Below, piece by piece: positions 26,832 to 37,019 of a stretch of 64,000 nt of DNA. The notes beneath the pieces were generated by a model. It saw only the letters and a program-made list of their open reading frames with translations. It was not told where the DNA came from and did no database searches. This DNA comes from Paenibacillus montanisoli. Lineage in GTDB: Bacteria > Bacillota > Bacilli > Paenibacillales > Paenibacillaceae. The translations under genes were made by a program, and so were the position numbers. Within the stretch, counting starts at the first letter, position 1; every line of letters starts with the position of its first letter. Location: assembly GCF_003268025.1 (NCBI RefSeq), contig NZ_QLUW01000004.1, positions 558,001 through 622,000 of the forward strand, read 5' to 3'.

Positions 26832-27917
26832 TTATTGGCCTGCACTGGTCTGGACAATCGTAACTTTAACGCTTACCGTTGCTTTTAATGCCCCGTAATG
26901 ATTTTCAAAATCCCGGGCATCCCATTTATAAGACTTGCTTCTTACTAAATCGCCAAAGCCTACCGGGTCGACGTTATTGATTTTGCATAACGATACAAAC
27001 CTTTGAATTTCTTCTTCGAAATAGGCCTCCATCGTTTTCTCAAGCGATGCAAGCTGTTGCTCCGATGTTAAATCTATCCAGGTAGGAGTGTCCCTAACTT
27101 GTGCTTTTAATTTCAAACGGATTGAAACGGATGCCGGAGGTCCGGTACGAATGACTTTAAATGTCGACTTGGAACCTAGGCTGTTCATTAAGAAGAAATC
27201 GGCGCGTTCTTGATTGGATCCTTTAATAGGTACCATAATACTTCCATTCTTCGAGTTGTTCAGCAGCATCTTCAATAGGAAGGCATCCCTTATACTGATT
27301 GCGGTTTTAAATTTATCGCCTTTGAACAAAGCCAAACCGTCGATTTTTATCTCTCCGCGCTCCATTGTGAAATATGGCAAGAAGACATCCCGTCCCTCGC
27401 CGAAAAAGTTAAAAAACGCGACGTGAAGGTTCATCACCGGCAAATTTCCTCGCCTTATATTATTCTCGATCATATCGAATAAAAAATAAGGATCGCGTTT
27501 GCTTTCGGTTACATTCAAGATGTCCAAAGCGTCTCTGTCCGCAACGCCCATATGCATTCTGTACGATATTACCGGATGGCGGATCAGCGTGCTGATTGCT
27601 ATCCCGATACCTCTTCGCGCGTACGTTTCTCCAAACAACGCCATCCTCATCTGTCCATGTTCAATCGGGAAATCAAGTTTCGTTTGCAGCCTTGGCAAGC
27701 TATCATAAACGGTATTCGACTCCGTCACGTAAAATTCTAGCTTCGATTTTCCCGTCTCTTCGTAATTGGCAATAATCGAGGCGTTTCGCATTCCATCCCC
27801 GACGGCATCGTAACCAACGGTTTGGACAAGTTTGATATCATTAACAATACTTTGATTGCCACACGCGGAAATCAACGTACTTAGAAGAATTAGTAGAAAC
27901 GTTTTTCTCACATTCAT
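26832..27917 (-). CDS. Spore germination receptor subunit C (Ger(x)C lipoprotein)
   Basis: A 361-residue lipoprotein with lipobox LISAC near residue 19. Family hallmarks are DIKLVQTVGYD near the N-terminus, FGETYARRGI and the C-terminal domain with YFEEEIQRFVSLCKINNVDP. It is anchored to the spore inner membrane by a diacylglycerol moiety and required for receptor function. It sits 12 bases after the A subunit gene. The ATG follows GGAGAAAG. Confidence 0.92.
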   Translation of the reverse strand: MNVRKTFLLILLSTLISACGNQSIVNDIKLVQTVGYDAVGDGMRNASIIANYEETGKSKLEFYVTESNTVYDSLPRLQTKLDFPIEHGQMRMALFGETYARRGIGIAISTLIRHPVISYRMHMGVADRDALDILNVTESKRDPYFLFDMIENNIRRGNLPVMNLHVAFFNFFGEGRDVFLPYFTMERGEIKIDGLALFKGDKFKTAISIRDAFLLKMLLNNSKNGSIMVPIKGSNQERADFFLMNSLGSKSTFKVIRTGPPASVSIRLKLKAQVRDTPTWIDLTSEQQLASLEKTMEAYFEEEIQRFVSLCKINNVDPVGFGDLVRSKSYKWDARDFENHYGALKATVSVKVTIVQTSAGQ

Positions 27918-27929
27918 CCGCTTTCTCCA

Positions 27930-29423
27930 TCACCCATCGTCAAAATCATTCTTCTTCCGCCTAACCGGCTTAGGTTTGTACCTGATTAAAGAATACGGCC
28001 TCAAGTAAGGAGACCTATGATTAAGGAATTGAAACGACGGACGTATAAAGCCGTCCCGAAGAGCCTTCACCCGGAAAGGATAGATTGGCACCGTATATGG
28101 AGTGCCCAACGAGGTCAACCGGGTAATATGGATGATCAGAAAACCAATCCCGATACACATGCCTATTCCGCCCCATATGGCTGACATCACGATCATGGGG
28201 AAACGCAGAAACCGGATCGCATTCGACATCTTATAAATCGGCGTCGCAAACGAGGACAACGCCGAAAAAGCGACGATGATGACGAGAATATTGCTTGTCA
28301 ACCCGGCCATTACCGTAGCTTGTCCGATAACAATACCGCCCACGATACCTAATGTTTGACCGATTTTCGAAGGCAATCTGGCGCCGGCCTCCCGGAGAAA
28401 TTCAATTGTGATTTCCAGGAAAAGCACCTCAAACAAAGGGGGGAACGGGACATTCTTTCTGGATAAAATCAGAGGCTCCAACAATTCCCTCGGGATGACC
28501 TCGTAATGGAAAGTGGTTACGGCGATATATAATGACGTTGCGAACAACGAAAAAACAACCCCGAAAAGACGAATCATCCTAAAAAATGAACCCAAAATCC
28601 AAGGCAAATAATAATCTTCCGGGGAAATGAAAAAGTCAAACAATGTTGAGGGTCCCGTAACAAAATAAGGCGACCCGTCGCTAATGATCGCAACTTGCCC
28701 GCTGATCAGGGCATACACGACCCGGTCTCGGCGTTCCGTAGTCAAAAATAACGGAAACGGCGTGGACGAATTATCAGAGATGAATTGGTCCAATAGGGAT
28801 GAATCAAAGATCACGTCAACATCGACTTGCTTCAGTCTTTGCTGCGCGGTTCGAACGATCTCTTCATTGGTCACCCCGTTGATGTAAATGACGGCGACTC
28901 TTGTTTTGGATGCCGATCCAATCGTCATTTCTTTTACAATCAAGTTTGGGATATTGATTTGCGCCCTTAACAAGCGAATGTTCGTGTCAAGGTCCTCGAT
29001 AAACCCAACCTTGGGTCCGACAACGCTGAACTCGTTCTCGGTATTGTTATCTTTTCGCAACCCCTCTTTATTCGCAATATTGACCATCGCGCATTTCCGA
29101 TCGTGATGATCGATCTGAATAATCGCGTATCCTTTGAATAGTTTCGATTGAATGTCCTCGATCTGATCCGTTATCTCTACGTCGTCAATCGGAATCGATT
29201 CTTTTATATCCTCAAGCTGGCAGAGCTCAGAGAGAGATGCGCGGGTTTGCACCGGAAACATCACATTGGATTGGAGAAGGTCATGGTCGATTAGCGTTGT
29301 GAAATAGGAGACGCTTACTTGTTGACCGGCAGTATTTATTTGTATGGATTTAAAATCGCTCGATTGTTTAGTCAGCTTCTTTAATTGATCGATGTCCGTG
29401 AATTCCGTTTTCAGTTCATTCAT
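27930..29423 (-). CDS. Spore germination receptor subunit A (GerA family)
   Basis: A 497-residue membrane protein. The large N-terminal soluble domain (residues 1-265) is followed by about five membrane helices and a basic C-terminal tail. Typical motifs are LFKGYAIIQID, VVGPKVGFIEDLDTNIRLLR, RRDRVVYALISGQVAI and PFPPLFEVLFLEITIEFLRE. With B and C it forms a nutrient germinant receptor. It is the first gene of the operon; the ribosome site before the ATG at 29423 is weak, as is common in forespore-expressed genes. Confidence 0.93.
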   Translation of the reverse strand: MNELKTEFTDIDQLKKLTKQSSDFKSIQINTAGQQVSVSYFTTLIDHDLLQSNVMFPVQTRASLSELCQLEDIKESIPIDDVEITDQIEDIQSKLFKGYAIIQIDHHDRKCAMVNIANKEGLRKDNNTENEFSVVGPKVGFIEDLDTNIRLLRAQINIPNLIVKEMTIGSASKTRVAVIYINGVTNEEIVRTAQQRLKQVDVDVIFDSSLLDQFISDNSSTPFPLFLTTERRDRVVYALISGQVAIISDGSPYFVTGPSTLFDFFISPEDYYLPWILGSFFRMIRLFGVVFSLFATSLYIAVTTFHYEVIPRELLEPLILSRKNVPFPPLFEVLFLEITIEFLREAGARLPSKIGQTLGIVGGIVIGQATVMAGLTSNILVIIVAFSALSSFATPIYKMSNAIRFLRFPMIVMSAIWGGIGMCIGIGFLIIHITRLTSLGTPYTVPIYPFRVKALRDGFIRPSFQFLNHRSPYLRPYSLIRYKPKPVRRKKNDFDDG

Positions 29424-29657
29424 AAGATTGTCAGCCCGTAGTTTGAATTTAATGATGGTATCTTTTGCATAATGACCGGAATTATTCCATGAATGATGAA
29501 GGAAGGCTCTTAGGGGAGCTGACGTTTGCTGACTTTGACGGTTGAATAAGGTTTAATATTTAATTAATTCAGTAATTTCTTTAGTTCTTCTAGTAAAAGA
29601 TTTTTTTGAAACGCGCTATAGTTAATTTCCGGGAGGTTATAGGGGGCATGCCCTAAA

Positions 29658-29673
29658 ATGTAAGCGCTTATAT
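29658..29673. promoter_or_regulatory. cre-like palindrome upstream of xylanase
   Basis: ATGTAAGCGCTTATAT contains the perfect core palindrome TAAGCGCTTA and fits the cre consensus except for one position. It lies 29 bases before the start codon, a typical roadblock or promoter-overlap position for CcpA repression of a polysaccharidase gene. A second short palindrome, GGGCATGCCC, lies just upstream at 29643-29652. Confidence 0.65.
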
Positions 29674-29701
29674 TACATACTAATTCAGGAGGGAACAACC
29701 A

Positions 29702-32700
29702 TTGAGCAGAATGTTTAAAAGGGCCATTACGTGCTTACTCGCTGCGGTTTTGCTTATTCCGGCAGGCAGGCTCGCTCCGAATGCGGAAGCCGCCGCACCT
29801 GATGATGTCTCGGATACGGTAATCGTATATCGTGAGTCCTTTACAGGCGGTAAAGGTGCCGCTGCGCAATCGGGCAGCGCTATTTTGACGCCTGTCACCG
29901 GCAAGGCTTTTGAAGGCAATGCCGACGGGGCAGCTCTATACGTAAGCAATCGAGCAAACTCATGGGACGCGGCCGATTTCAAATTCACCGACATCGGACT
30001 TGCAAACGGCAAAACCTACACCGTAACGGTTACCGGCTATGTTGACGCTGATGCGGTTGTTCCTGCCGGCGCACAAGCCTATCTTCAAACGGTAAATAGC
30101 TACGGCTGGCTGGCCGGCGCGAATTTTGCAGCCGGACAAGCTTTTACGCTCACGAAAGAGTTTACGGTCGATACCGGCAAAGATTCGGCTCTTCGCGTTC
30201 AATCCAGCGATTCCGGAAAAACGGTACCATTTTACATTGGAGACATACAGATCACCGAGAAGGCAGCCGCGGGAGGCGGTAACGAAACGCCTAGACCACC
30301 GGCTTTGCCATTCAACGCCATCACCTTTGAAGACCAAACGGCGGGCGGCTTTGCAGGGAGAGCAGGCACTGAATCGTTGACCGTCACCAATGAAGCCAAC
30401 CATACGGCCGGCGGCTCATACGCTTTGAAAGTAGAGTCCAGAACTCAGACTTGGCACGGGCCAACTTTACATGTAGAGAAGTATGTTGATAAAGGATACG
30501 AATACAAAATTTCGGCCTGGGTGAAGTTAATCTCCCCTGCTAGTTCACAGCTCCAGTTGTCCACTCAGATTGGCCAGGGAAGCAGCGCCAGCTACAATAA
30601 CGTTTTAGGTAAAACCATCAGCACGAGCGACGGTTGGGTGCTGTATGAAGGAACCTATCGTTATAACAGTGTAGGCGACGAGTTTTTGACCATCTATATC
30701 GAAAGCTCCAACAATAGTACGGCTTCTTTCTATATTGACGATATCAGCTTTGTACGCGGCTCGGGACCGATTTCCGTACAGAAGGACCTGACACCGATTA
30801 AATCCGTCTATCAGAACGACTTCCTCATCGGAAACGCGGTATCGGCGGCAGATCTGCAAGGCGCCAGACTCGAGCTGCTGGGCATGCATCACAATGTTGT
30901 CACATTGGAAAACGCGATGAAGCCCGATGCGATGCAGCCAACGAAAGGCGGCTTTACCTTCGCCGGGGCCGATGCGATTGTCGATCAGGCACTGGCCGAA
31001 GGTCAGAAAGTTCATGGACACGTACTGGTATGGCATCAACAGACGCCTGCATGGATGAATACATCGAACGGATCTCCATTAAGCAGAGAGGAAGCTCTTG
31101 CAAATCTCAAGAGCCATATCCAAACGGTCATGGAGCATTACGGCAATAAGGTGATTTCGTGGGACGTTGTCAACGAAGCGATGAACGATAATCCGTCTAA
31201 CCCTTCGAACTGGGAAGCGGCGCTGCGTCGATCCGCTTGGTATAATGCCATCGGACCGGATTATGTAGAGCAGGCTTTCTTGGCGGCGCGAGAAGTGCTG
31301 GATGCGCATCCTGAATGGGATATCAAGCTTTATTACAACGATTATAACGAAGATAACCAAAATAAAGCCGAAGCTATCTACAGCATGGTCAAAGCAATCA
31401 ATGACAAGTATGCGCTGGCGCACTCAGGCAAGCTGCTCATTGACGGCGTCGGGATGCAGGCGCACTATAGTCTGAACACAAACCCGGATAATGTTAGACT
31501 GTCCTTGGAGAAATTCATTTCCTTGGGCGTTGAAGTAAGCATTACCGAGCTTGACATCCAGGCTGGAACGGATGCTCAGCTTACGGAGAAACAAGCGAAC
31601 GCTCAAGGCTACCTGTATGCGCAATTGTTTAAGCTCTACAAGGCTCACGCAGCCCATATCGCTCGCGTCACCTTATGGGGATTGAATGATGCCGCTAGCT
31701 GGAGAGCGTCCGCGAGTCCGTTGATATTCGATAAAGACCTGCAGGCCAAACCGGCTTACTACGGCATCATTAATCCGGATAAATATATGCAAGAGCATCC
31801 GCCTGTTCTGGCAAACGCCAATCAGTCAACCTCCGCATTTGCAACTCCGATCGTTGATGGAACTGTAGACGCGGTCTGGAGCGGAACGCCCGAAATGCCG
31901 ATAAGCCGCTATCAAACGGCTTGGCAAGGCGCAAGCGGCGTCGCAAAAGCACTCTGGGACCAACAGAACCTTTACGTGCTGATCCAGGTTAGCGATGCGC
32001 AGCTCGATAACGGAAGCGTAAATCCATGGGAGCAGGATTCCGTTGAAATCTTCCTTGACCAGAACAATGCCAAGACATCGTTCTATCAAGATGATGACGG
32101 CCAATATCGAGTGAACTTTGCAAACGCAGCTTCGTTCAATCCGTCAAGCATAGCAGACGGCTTCGCATCGGCAACCAAGGTTACCGGAACCAATTACACG
32201 GTTGAAGTGAAGATTCCTTTGAAGTCGCTTACACCGGCCAACGGCAAGAAACTGGGCTTTGACGTACAAATTAACGATGGTAAAGACGGCGCCCGTCAAA
32301 GCGTTGCCGCATGGAACGATACGACCGGCAACGGATATATGGACACTTCCGGTTTCGGCGTGCTCACTCTCGTCGGCAAGGACGAAATCCCGCCAACGGC
32401 ATCGATAAGCTACAATCACGAAGGGCCGACAAATCAAGACGTCATCGCCACGATTACGCCAAGCGAGCCGGTTACGATCACGAACAACGGCGGCAACGCG
32501 AGCTACGCCTTCACGGCGAACGGAAGCTTCACCTTCGAATTCGTCGATGCGGCCGGCAACGCGGGCACGGCGACGGCGGTCGTCTCGAATATCGATAAGA
32601 CGGCGCCTGATCTGCAGCTTTTCTCTGATATCGACGTCTTTACGAAACCGAATCACAAGCTCGTTCCGATTCGTCTGTCATGGAAAGCGACCGACGATGC

Positions 32701-32956
32701 GGCTGGCATCGCATCCGTCAAGCTGGTCTCCGTTGTGAGCAACGAGCCGGACAACGGACTCGACGATGGAGATACGGCAAACGATATTCAGGACGCCGAG
32801 ATCGGAACGGCCGACGAAGAAATCAGGCTTCGCGCGGAGCGTGCCGGCAACGGGAACGGAAGAAGCTATACGATCGTTTACGAAGCAGAAGATCTGGCCG
32901 GCAATAAAAAAACGGCGGAGATTACGGTGAAGGTTCCGCTTAACGGCAAGAAATAA
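29702..32956 (+). CDS. Secreted multidomain GH10 endo-xylanase
   Basis: A 1084-residue exported protein. Order: signal peptide (to about residue 31), two CBM22-like domains (about 38-190 and 205-350), GH10 catalytic domain (about 358-700), CBM9-like domain (about 705-900, from [14 protein letters not shown]), then two Ig-like regions. The acid/base is Glu492 in [10 protein letters not shown] and the nucleophile Glu616 in SITELDIQ, so the catalytic pair is intact. It cuts the xylan backbone outside the cell. Paenibacillus xylanases of this build often end in three SLH domains; this one lacks them, so it is probably released. The start is TTG at 29702 with AGGAGGG 8 bases upstream. A cre site suggests glucose repression. 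Confidence 0.93.
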   Translation: MSRMFKRAITCLLAAVLLIPAGRLAPNAEAAAPDDVSDTVIVYRESFTGGKGAAAQSGSAILTPVTGKAFEGNADGAALYVSNRANSWDAADFKFTDIGLANGKTYTVTVTGYVDADAVVPAGAQAYLQTVNSYGWLAGANFAAGQAFTLTKEFTVDTGKDSALRVQSSDSGKTVPFYIGDIQITEKAAAGGGNETPRPPALPFNAITFEDQTAGGFAGRAGTESLTVTNEANHTAGGSYALKVESRTQTWHGPTLHVEKYVDKGYEYKISAWVKLISPASSQLQLSTQIGQGSSASYNNVLGKTISTSDGWVLYEGTYRYNSVGDEFLTIYIESSNNSTASFYIDDISFVRGSGPISVQKDLTPIKSVYQNDFLIGNAVSAADLQGARLELLGMHHNVVTLENAMKPDAMQPTKGGFTFAGADAIVDQALAEGQKVHGHVLVWHQQTPAWMNTSNGSPLSREEALANLKSHIQTVMEHYGNKVISWDVVNEAMNDNPSNPSNWEAALRRSAWYNAIGPDYVEQAFLAAREVLDAHPEWDIKLYYNDYNEDNQNKAEAIYSMVKAINDKYALAHSGKLLIDGVGMQAHYSLNTNPDNVRLSLEKFISLGVEVSITELDIQAGTDAQLTEKQANAQGYLYAQLFKLYKAHAAHIARVTLWGLNDAASWRASASPLIFDKDLQAKPAYYGIINPDKYMQEHPPVLANANQSTSAFATPIVDGTVDAVWSGTPEMPISRYQTAWQGASGVAKALWDQQNLYVLIQVSDAQLDNGSVNPWEQDSVEIFLDQNNAKTSFYQDDDGQYRVNFANAASFNPSSIADGFASATKVTGTNYTVEVKIPLKSLTPANGKKLGFDVQINDGKDGARQSVAAWNDTTGNGYMDTSGFGVLTLVGKDEIPPTASISYNHEGPTNQDVIATITPSEPVTITNNGGNASYAFTANGSFTFEFVDAAGNAGTATAVVSNIDKTAPDLQLFSDIDVFTKPNHKLVPIRLSWKATDDAAGIASVKLVSVVSNEPDNGLDDGDTANDIQDAEIGTADEEIRLRAERAGNGNGRSYTIVYEAEDLAGNKKTAEITVKVPLNGKK

Positions 32957-32978
32957 TTAAAACTGACCGCAATAACAA

Positions 32979-33016
32979 GCCCCAAGCCGACCTGCGCAGC
33001 AGGATCGGCTTGGGGC
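32979..33016 (+). terminator. Terminator hairpin after xylanase gene
   Basis: A perfect 12-bp GC-rich stem, GCCCCAAGCCGA with its complement, and a 14-base loop that can itself fold. A weak T-run (CTTTTCC) follows. Confidence 0.75.
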
Positions 33017-33077
33017 GCAACTTTTCCAGCAACTTCCTCGTAATAAAGAGACGGCTCTTGAAAAAGGAGGAATTCAA

Positions 33078-33854
33078 TTGGTTTTTGGAAAAGGAGCAAG
33101 GCCTTCTAAGTTTGCTCTTCTGGCGCTCATTCCCGTAGTCGTGGATGGATTATCGATGCTAATTGGCATGGCGATGCATGGCTTCAGCGGGAGTTCACAC
33201 CTATCCTTTAAGCTTGCGCTCCAGATGGGACTTCCTTCGATCAGCGCGGTCACGGAGCAGGGCTTCCTGCCGGGAACCGTTCAACTTTCCACCTCGGGTG
33301 GACTTAGCGAATCTGCCTTACTCGGTGCCTTACTATCGCTTGTGCTTTTTCTCGTCGTACAGTCGTTCCTGCAGAGCGGGTACATCGGACTGCTCCAGGA
33401 TGCCGCTGCCGGACATTCATTGTCGATGAGAAGTTTCGCCTCTTACGGCTCGCGCTTTTTCGGGCGATTCTTGATGCTTAACTTGCTGGTTATGGTTTTC
33501 CTGCTTGCGCTCGGCGGGGCTACGGCATTCTTGCAATTGCCCGGGGCTATCCTGATGATCGTTGTATTTCTATGGCTTCGGGTACTATTTCTTTATCTTG
33601 AATATACGATCATTGCCGATGACTGCACCATTGCGGAAGCATTCTCCCGTTCACGGGAAACGTTCCGACGCCGCTCCCCCGCCACCATGTCTCTTGTCAT
33701 CCTGATGTTTATGATCAATATCGTGGCCGGCTTTCTTGTGAATTATCTTTGGTTCCCTCTCTTTTTCCTTCTATTCCTGGTTGTGTACGACATCGTATCC
33801 TCTCGAATGCAGCTCGCATTCATGCATGACTTCCGCAACATCCGAGGGCTGTAG
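33078..33854 (+). CDS. Integral membrane protein of unknown function
   Basis: A 258-residue protein with about six hydrophobic helices. It resembles the broad group of membrane proteins with a glycerophosphoryl-diesterase-like membrane domain or YciC-type fold, shown by the pattern YTIIADDCTIAEAFSRSRET in a loop before the last helices. No function can be assigned. It starts with TTG at 33078, supported by AAGGAGG with a 7-base spacer. Its end is only 3 bases from the convergent VOC gene, with no terminator between them. Confidence 0.7.
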   Translation: MVFGKGARPSKFALLALIPVVVDGLSMLIGMAMHGFSGSSHLSFKLALQMGLPSISAVTEQGFLPGTVQLSTSGGLSESALLGALLSLVLFLVVQSFLQSGYIGLLQDAAAGHSLSMRSFASYGSRFFGRFLMLNLLVMVFLLALGGATAFLQLPGAILMIVVFLWLRVLFLYLEYTIIADDCTIAEAFSRSRETFRRRSPATMSLVILMFMINIVAGFLVNYLWFPLFFLLFLVVYDIVSSRMQLAFMHDFRNIRGL

Positions 33855-33857
33855 GAA

Positions 33858-34772
33858 TTATCCCTTGTATGCCCTCTGTAATTCCGCCAGATCGAATTTC
33901 TTCATCTTCAGAAATGCCTTCGTTACGCATGCAATTTGCTCCGGCGTGCCCTTGCCCATCATCTCGTCCATCTCTGTCGGAACAATCTGCCAGGAGACTC
34001 CATACTGATCTTTCAGCCAGCCGCATTGTTCGGCTTCAGGAACAGCAGAGAGCTTTTCCCAGTAGTAATCAATATCTTCCTGCGTGTCGCAATACACCAT
34101 AAAGGAAATTGCCTCATTAAACCTGAATTTATGCTCGTGCGCGCTGTCCATTGCGGCAAACCACTGATTTTCGAGCATGAAATCAGCGAACATGACTGTT
34201 CCTTCTTTGTTAGGCTCCATGCCTGCAGGGTAGCGGGCAATAAGTCCTTGCTTTGCATTCTTAAATACGGATAAATAAGAACGAATCGCCTCTTCCGCCT
34301 TGCCGCATTGATCGCCGACAAACAAAAGCGAAGGTACGATCGCAGGGCGTTCTTCACCTTCCGGATTGGTAAGGATCAACTGCCACGACACGCCATACTT
34401 ATCCTGAATCCAGCCATACCTCTCGCTGAACGGATACTTATCAAGGGGCATTAACGCTGTGCCGCCATCGGATAATTTGTTCCAAACCTCATTTATTCGT
34501 TCTCCCGCGTCCTTGTCTCGAGACGGGTCGAAATTAACGATGAACGACACCGACGGATTGAGCTTGAAATAAGGCCCCGCGCTGATTGCCATGAACTTCT
34601 GTCCCCAAACTTCAAAAGAGACGATATCGCTTTCGCCCGACGGTGTATTTTTGAGCGTCGTTACATTCGTAATCTTTGAGTCCGGGAAAACGGAAGCGTA
34701 AAATTCGGCTGCTTCCTTTGCTTCCTTGTCAAACCATAAATGCGGAACGATGATTTGGTTTGTTCGTGACAC
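33858..34772 (-). CDS. PhnB-like tandem VOC protein
   Basis: A 304-residue protein made of two homologous VOC-fold halves. Each half has the PhnB signature: [20 protein letters not shown] and then [20 protein letters not shown], and near each end [16 protein letters not shown] and [16 protein letters not shown]. This Pfam family carries the misleading name 3-demethylubiquinone methyltransferase; the biochemical role is unknown. Start: GTG at 34772 with GAGGAGG 7 bases upstream. It shares its family with the single-domain gene just upstream. Confidence 0.85.
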   Translation of the reverse strand: MSRTNQIIVPHLWFDKEAKEAAEFYASVFPDSKITNVTTLKNTPSGESDIVSFEVWGQKFMAISAGPYFKLNPSVSFIVNFDPSRDKDAGERINEVWNKLSDGGTALMPLDKYPFSERYGWIQDKYGVSWQLILTNPEGEERPAIVPSLLFVGDQCGKAEEAIRSYLSVFKNAKQGLIARYPAGMEPNKEGTVMFADFMLENQWFAAMDSAHEHKFRFNEAISFMVYCDTQEDIDYYWEKLSAVPEAEQCGWLKDQYGVSWQIVPTEMDEMMGKGTPEQIACVTKAFLKMKKFDLAELQRAYKG

Positions 34773-34789
34773 AATTATTCCTCCTCAGT

Positions 34790-34828
34790 AAGCCCCCTGT
34801 CCTTCGCGAACAGGAGGCTTTGTTTTTT
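34790..34828 (+). terminator. Hairpin with T-run on plus strand between VOC genes
   Basis: Arms AAGCCCCCTGT and ACAGGAGGCTT form an 11-bp stem with one mismatch, followed by TTTGTTTTTT on the plus strand only. In the minus direction, in which the flanking genes are read, there is no T-run, so it may block antisense transcription from the 33078 gene or act only as a structured leader. Confidence 0.5.
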
Positions 34829-34849
34829 AGCAGAACTAAAACCTATGTG

Positions 34850-35287
34850 CTATTGCTGCGGTTGCTCCCCCGGGACATTCACTTGGAAAGTAACGCCGTA
34901 CTTGTCCTTTACGATGCCGTACAGCGGGCTCCAATCCGTCTTCATAAGGGGCATGACGACTTCTCCGCCGTCTTCCAAAGCGGCGAAGATTTCTCTCGCT
35001 CTTGCCTCTTCTCTGGGGTGGATGGCAATCTGAATCGTATTGCCTGGCTGATAAGGCATGCCTGCGAACGTATCGGAGAACATGAGTTCCGAGTCTCCGA
35101 CCTTCAAGTGCGCATGCATGACGCGATCCTTCATGTCATCCGGCAAAGGATGGTTCGGATCTGCCGGCGCGTCACCGAACGTCATGATGCCAATTACTTT
35201 CCCGCCCAACGCTTTCTCGTAGAAATGGACCGCTTCTCTCGTATTGCCGTCAAAAACCAAATACGGATTCAAACCGATTGACATCAT
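34850..35287 (-). CDS. PhnB-like single-domain VOC protein
   Basis: A 145-residue VOC-fold protein, SIGLNPYLVFDGNTREAVHF at the start and VKDKYGVTFQVNVPGE at the end, as in the PhnB/YfjF group. No substrate is known for the family. The start is ATG at 35287 (next to another ATG at 35284) behind GGGAGCTG. It lies upstream of, and in the same direction as, the tandem VOC gene, and is perhaps co-transcribed. Confidence 0.85.
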   Translation of the reverse strand: MMSIGLNPYLVFDGNTREAVHFYEKALGGKVIGIMTFGDAPADPNHPLPDDMKDRVMHAHLKVGDSELMFSDTFAGMPYQPGNTIQIAIHPREEARAREIFAALEDGGEVVMPLMKTDWSPLYGIVKDKYGVTFQVNVPGEQPQQ

Positions 35288-35418
35288 TAAACAGCTCCCT
35301 TGGAACAATTTGGACAATCCCCTACATTATATACCAAAATCGAGCTGCGCAAACCGTTTTTACGAACAAATATTCGTATTTTCTTGAGGTGCTTCAGAAG
35401 TTAGGATCCGAGCATAGC

Positions 35419-35810
35419 AAAAACCCCACCTTATGCGGTCGGGTCAGGCTGTAGAGTATCCCACCATCGTTTTTTTATATGGTAAGCATGTGTGCGTAGC
35501 ATGAGAGAGCGCCAGAATATTCTAACGGATGCTCCAGCGCTTATTTGCGCAAATATAGCAATTCTTAACATCTAACGGTTGCCAGAGAGGTTATTTGGAC
35601 CAAATCGGAAGAATTCGCTGCCCCAATCGCCAAATAACGTTGCTGAGAACCGTTAGGATTTCAAAAGGGCTATTTGAGGCTAAATAGCGTGCGTGGCAAC
35701 CGTTAGCGAAAACGACAAACAAGCCTAATGTCAATCAAACATCCGGACTCGCGATTGAACCTTATTTCTTTTTCGACAGCCTGAACCCGACCTTATGCAG
35801 TCGGGTTTTT
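35419..35810. repeat. MITE-like element with inverted ends
   Basis: The two ends, 35419-35455 and 35773-35810, are imperfect inverted copies of each other: both read AAAAACCC, a hairpin with GTCGGGT, then CAGGCTGT and GA inward. They enclose about 320 bases with no recognised gene, holding four copies of a palindromic module (see the next entry). The right end supplies the stop codon and terminator of the DUF488 gene. The structure resembles a non-autonomous mobile element, but no target duplication was confirmed. Confidence 0.5.
35522..35706. repeat. Four copies of a CTAACGG...TATTTG palindromic module
   Basis: Copies begin CTAACGGATGC (35522, plus), CTAACGGTTGCCAGAG (35572, plus), and on the minus strand CCTAACGGTTCTC (35657) and GCTAACGGTTGCC (35706). 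Each continues into a TTATTTG/CAAATA or CTATTT/AAATAG palindrome. The second and third face each other and can fold into one long hairpin of about 26 bp. This looks like an extragenic palindromic repeat family. Confidence 0.6.
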
Positions 35811-36173
35811 CGTTTCTTCCATTTGATTAATGCCACGAACGATTTCAGCTAGAAAAACGGCCTGATTATTCGCTTCATCTTTCGCCGAATACAGCAGCGT
35901 TACGGTGCCTTCTTCTGCCCACTTAAGCAATTGTTTTAGGAACACAACCTTAGTCTCATCCGTGAGTTCTTTCCGATACCGTTCCTTAAACTCGTCGAAC
36001 TTCGCATGCTCATGAAACCACTTCCTCAATTCGTGGCTTGGCGCAAGCTCCTTTAACCACTCGTGAATCCCCGCCTTCTCCTTCGAAACGCCTCTTGGCC
36101 AAAGCCGATCCACTAGAATCCGCTTTCCGTCGGATTCCTGAATCGGATCATAGATGCGCTTTACGCGAATCAT
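35793..36173 (-). CDS. DUF488 family protein (YeaO-like)
   Basis: A 126-residue protein beginning MIRVKRIYDPIQ and carrying ILVDRLWPRGVSKEKAGIHE and TLLYSAKDE, the hallmarks of DUF488. Its function is unknown. The ATG at 36173 fits the family start and lies 8 bases after GGGTGA; a GTG at 36185 lies inside that ribosome site. The last residues (NPTA) and stop come from the repeat element that abuts the gene, so the natural C-terminus was probably slightly different. Confidence 0.85.
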   Translation of the reverse strand: MIRVKRIYDPIQESDGKRILVDRLWPRGVSKEKAGIHEWLKELAPSHELRKWFHEHAKFDEFKERYRKELTDETKVVFLKQLLKWAEEGTVTLLYSAKDEANNQAVFLAEIVRGINQMEETKNPTA

Positions 36174-36203
36174 CCTTTTGTTCACCCACTCTCTCGTACT
36201 AGT

Positions 36204-36983
36204 TTACACATCCAACAAATATCGCGCAGCCGGAGATATGCGGTCGTATACGGATTTGCGCATCACTTCTTTTTGCAGAGGAATCTGACCCTCATATTCT
36301 CTTGTGCTGTAGTAAGCCGATATTGCGCGCCGTGGCCGATCCGTACGATTCTGTGTGCCTCCGTGCCACATATGACCGTTAAAGATAACAACCGATCCAG
36401 CCGGAGCGGTAATGATGACTTCATCAGGGTGCGGATCCTTCGGATCATTCATACATTGATCCGGATAGGTTTCCCATTTATGTGAACCTGGGACCAATCG
36501 AGTAGCGCCATTTTCCGGAGAAAAATCGTCTAACAGCCAAAACGTGTTTACGACAATGTACTGCTGATTCACCTTGCTGTCATCTACATGCAGCCCCTAG
36601 CGGCCTTGTCCAGGCAAAGCATCCCGGCCGTTTAGAACGGCCAGTTTGATCTCGCTCTTCAACATATAATGAACCGCAGCCAATACCTTGGGGTGGATGT
36701 ACATGCCATCAAATACTTCCCCTTTGTTGACCAAATCGGATAAACGCCGCGTTCCCTCCTCTTGTTCGTATTCTTCGCCCGCAGTGCGCCCTTCCTGCTC
36801 CATTAATTCTTCATACCTGGATCGCAGTTGAACAAGCCAATCGGATGAAATGACATCAAGAAATAGGACGTAGCCGTTTTCATCCAGCGATCTCTTTTCC
36901 TCCATAGTGAGAAGTTGTTCCGATGAACCTAATTGTTGCAGCGCTTCTATTGTTGTTCGAACTTCCTGTTGGTGCATATGCAT
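36204..36983 (-). pseudogene. PhyH-family dioxygenase interrupted by an in-frame amber codon
   Basis: Two pieces in the same frame are split only by a TAG at 36597-36599: ...DALPGQGR, stop, GLHVDDSKVNQQY.... CAG to TAG is a single change and Gln fits the family pattern before LHxD. The iron ligands, HxD in LHVDD and the distal His in HMWHGGTQ, and the Arg in RPRRAIS all lie after the stop, so the first piece alone cannot be active. Joined, it would be about 259 residues, normal for the family. It is either a recent nonsense mutation, a sequencing error or, less likely, read-through. It follows the tandem isoprenoid-synthase gene by 36 bases, so an oxidation step on an isoprenoid is conceivable. 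Confidence 0.8.
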
Positions 36984-37019
36984 GTTTCTTTTTCCTCCAA
37001 AACCGTAATTTTTCGAGCG

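Noticed and set aside
35419-35810. CRISPR array
   Set aside because: The repeats are inverted and imperfect with no regular spacers, and no cas genes are nearby.
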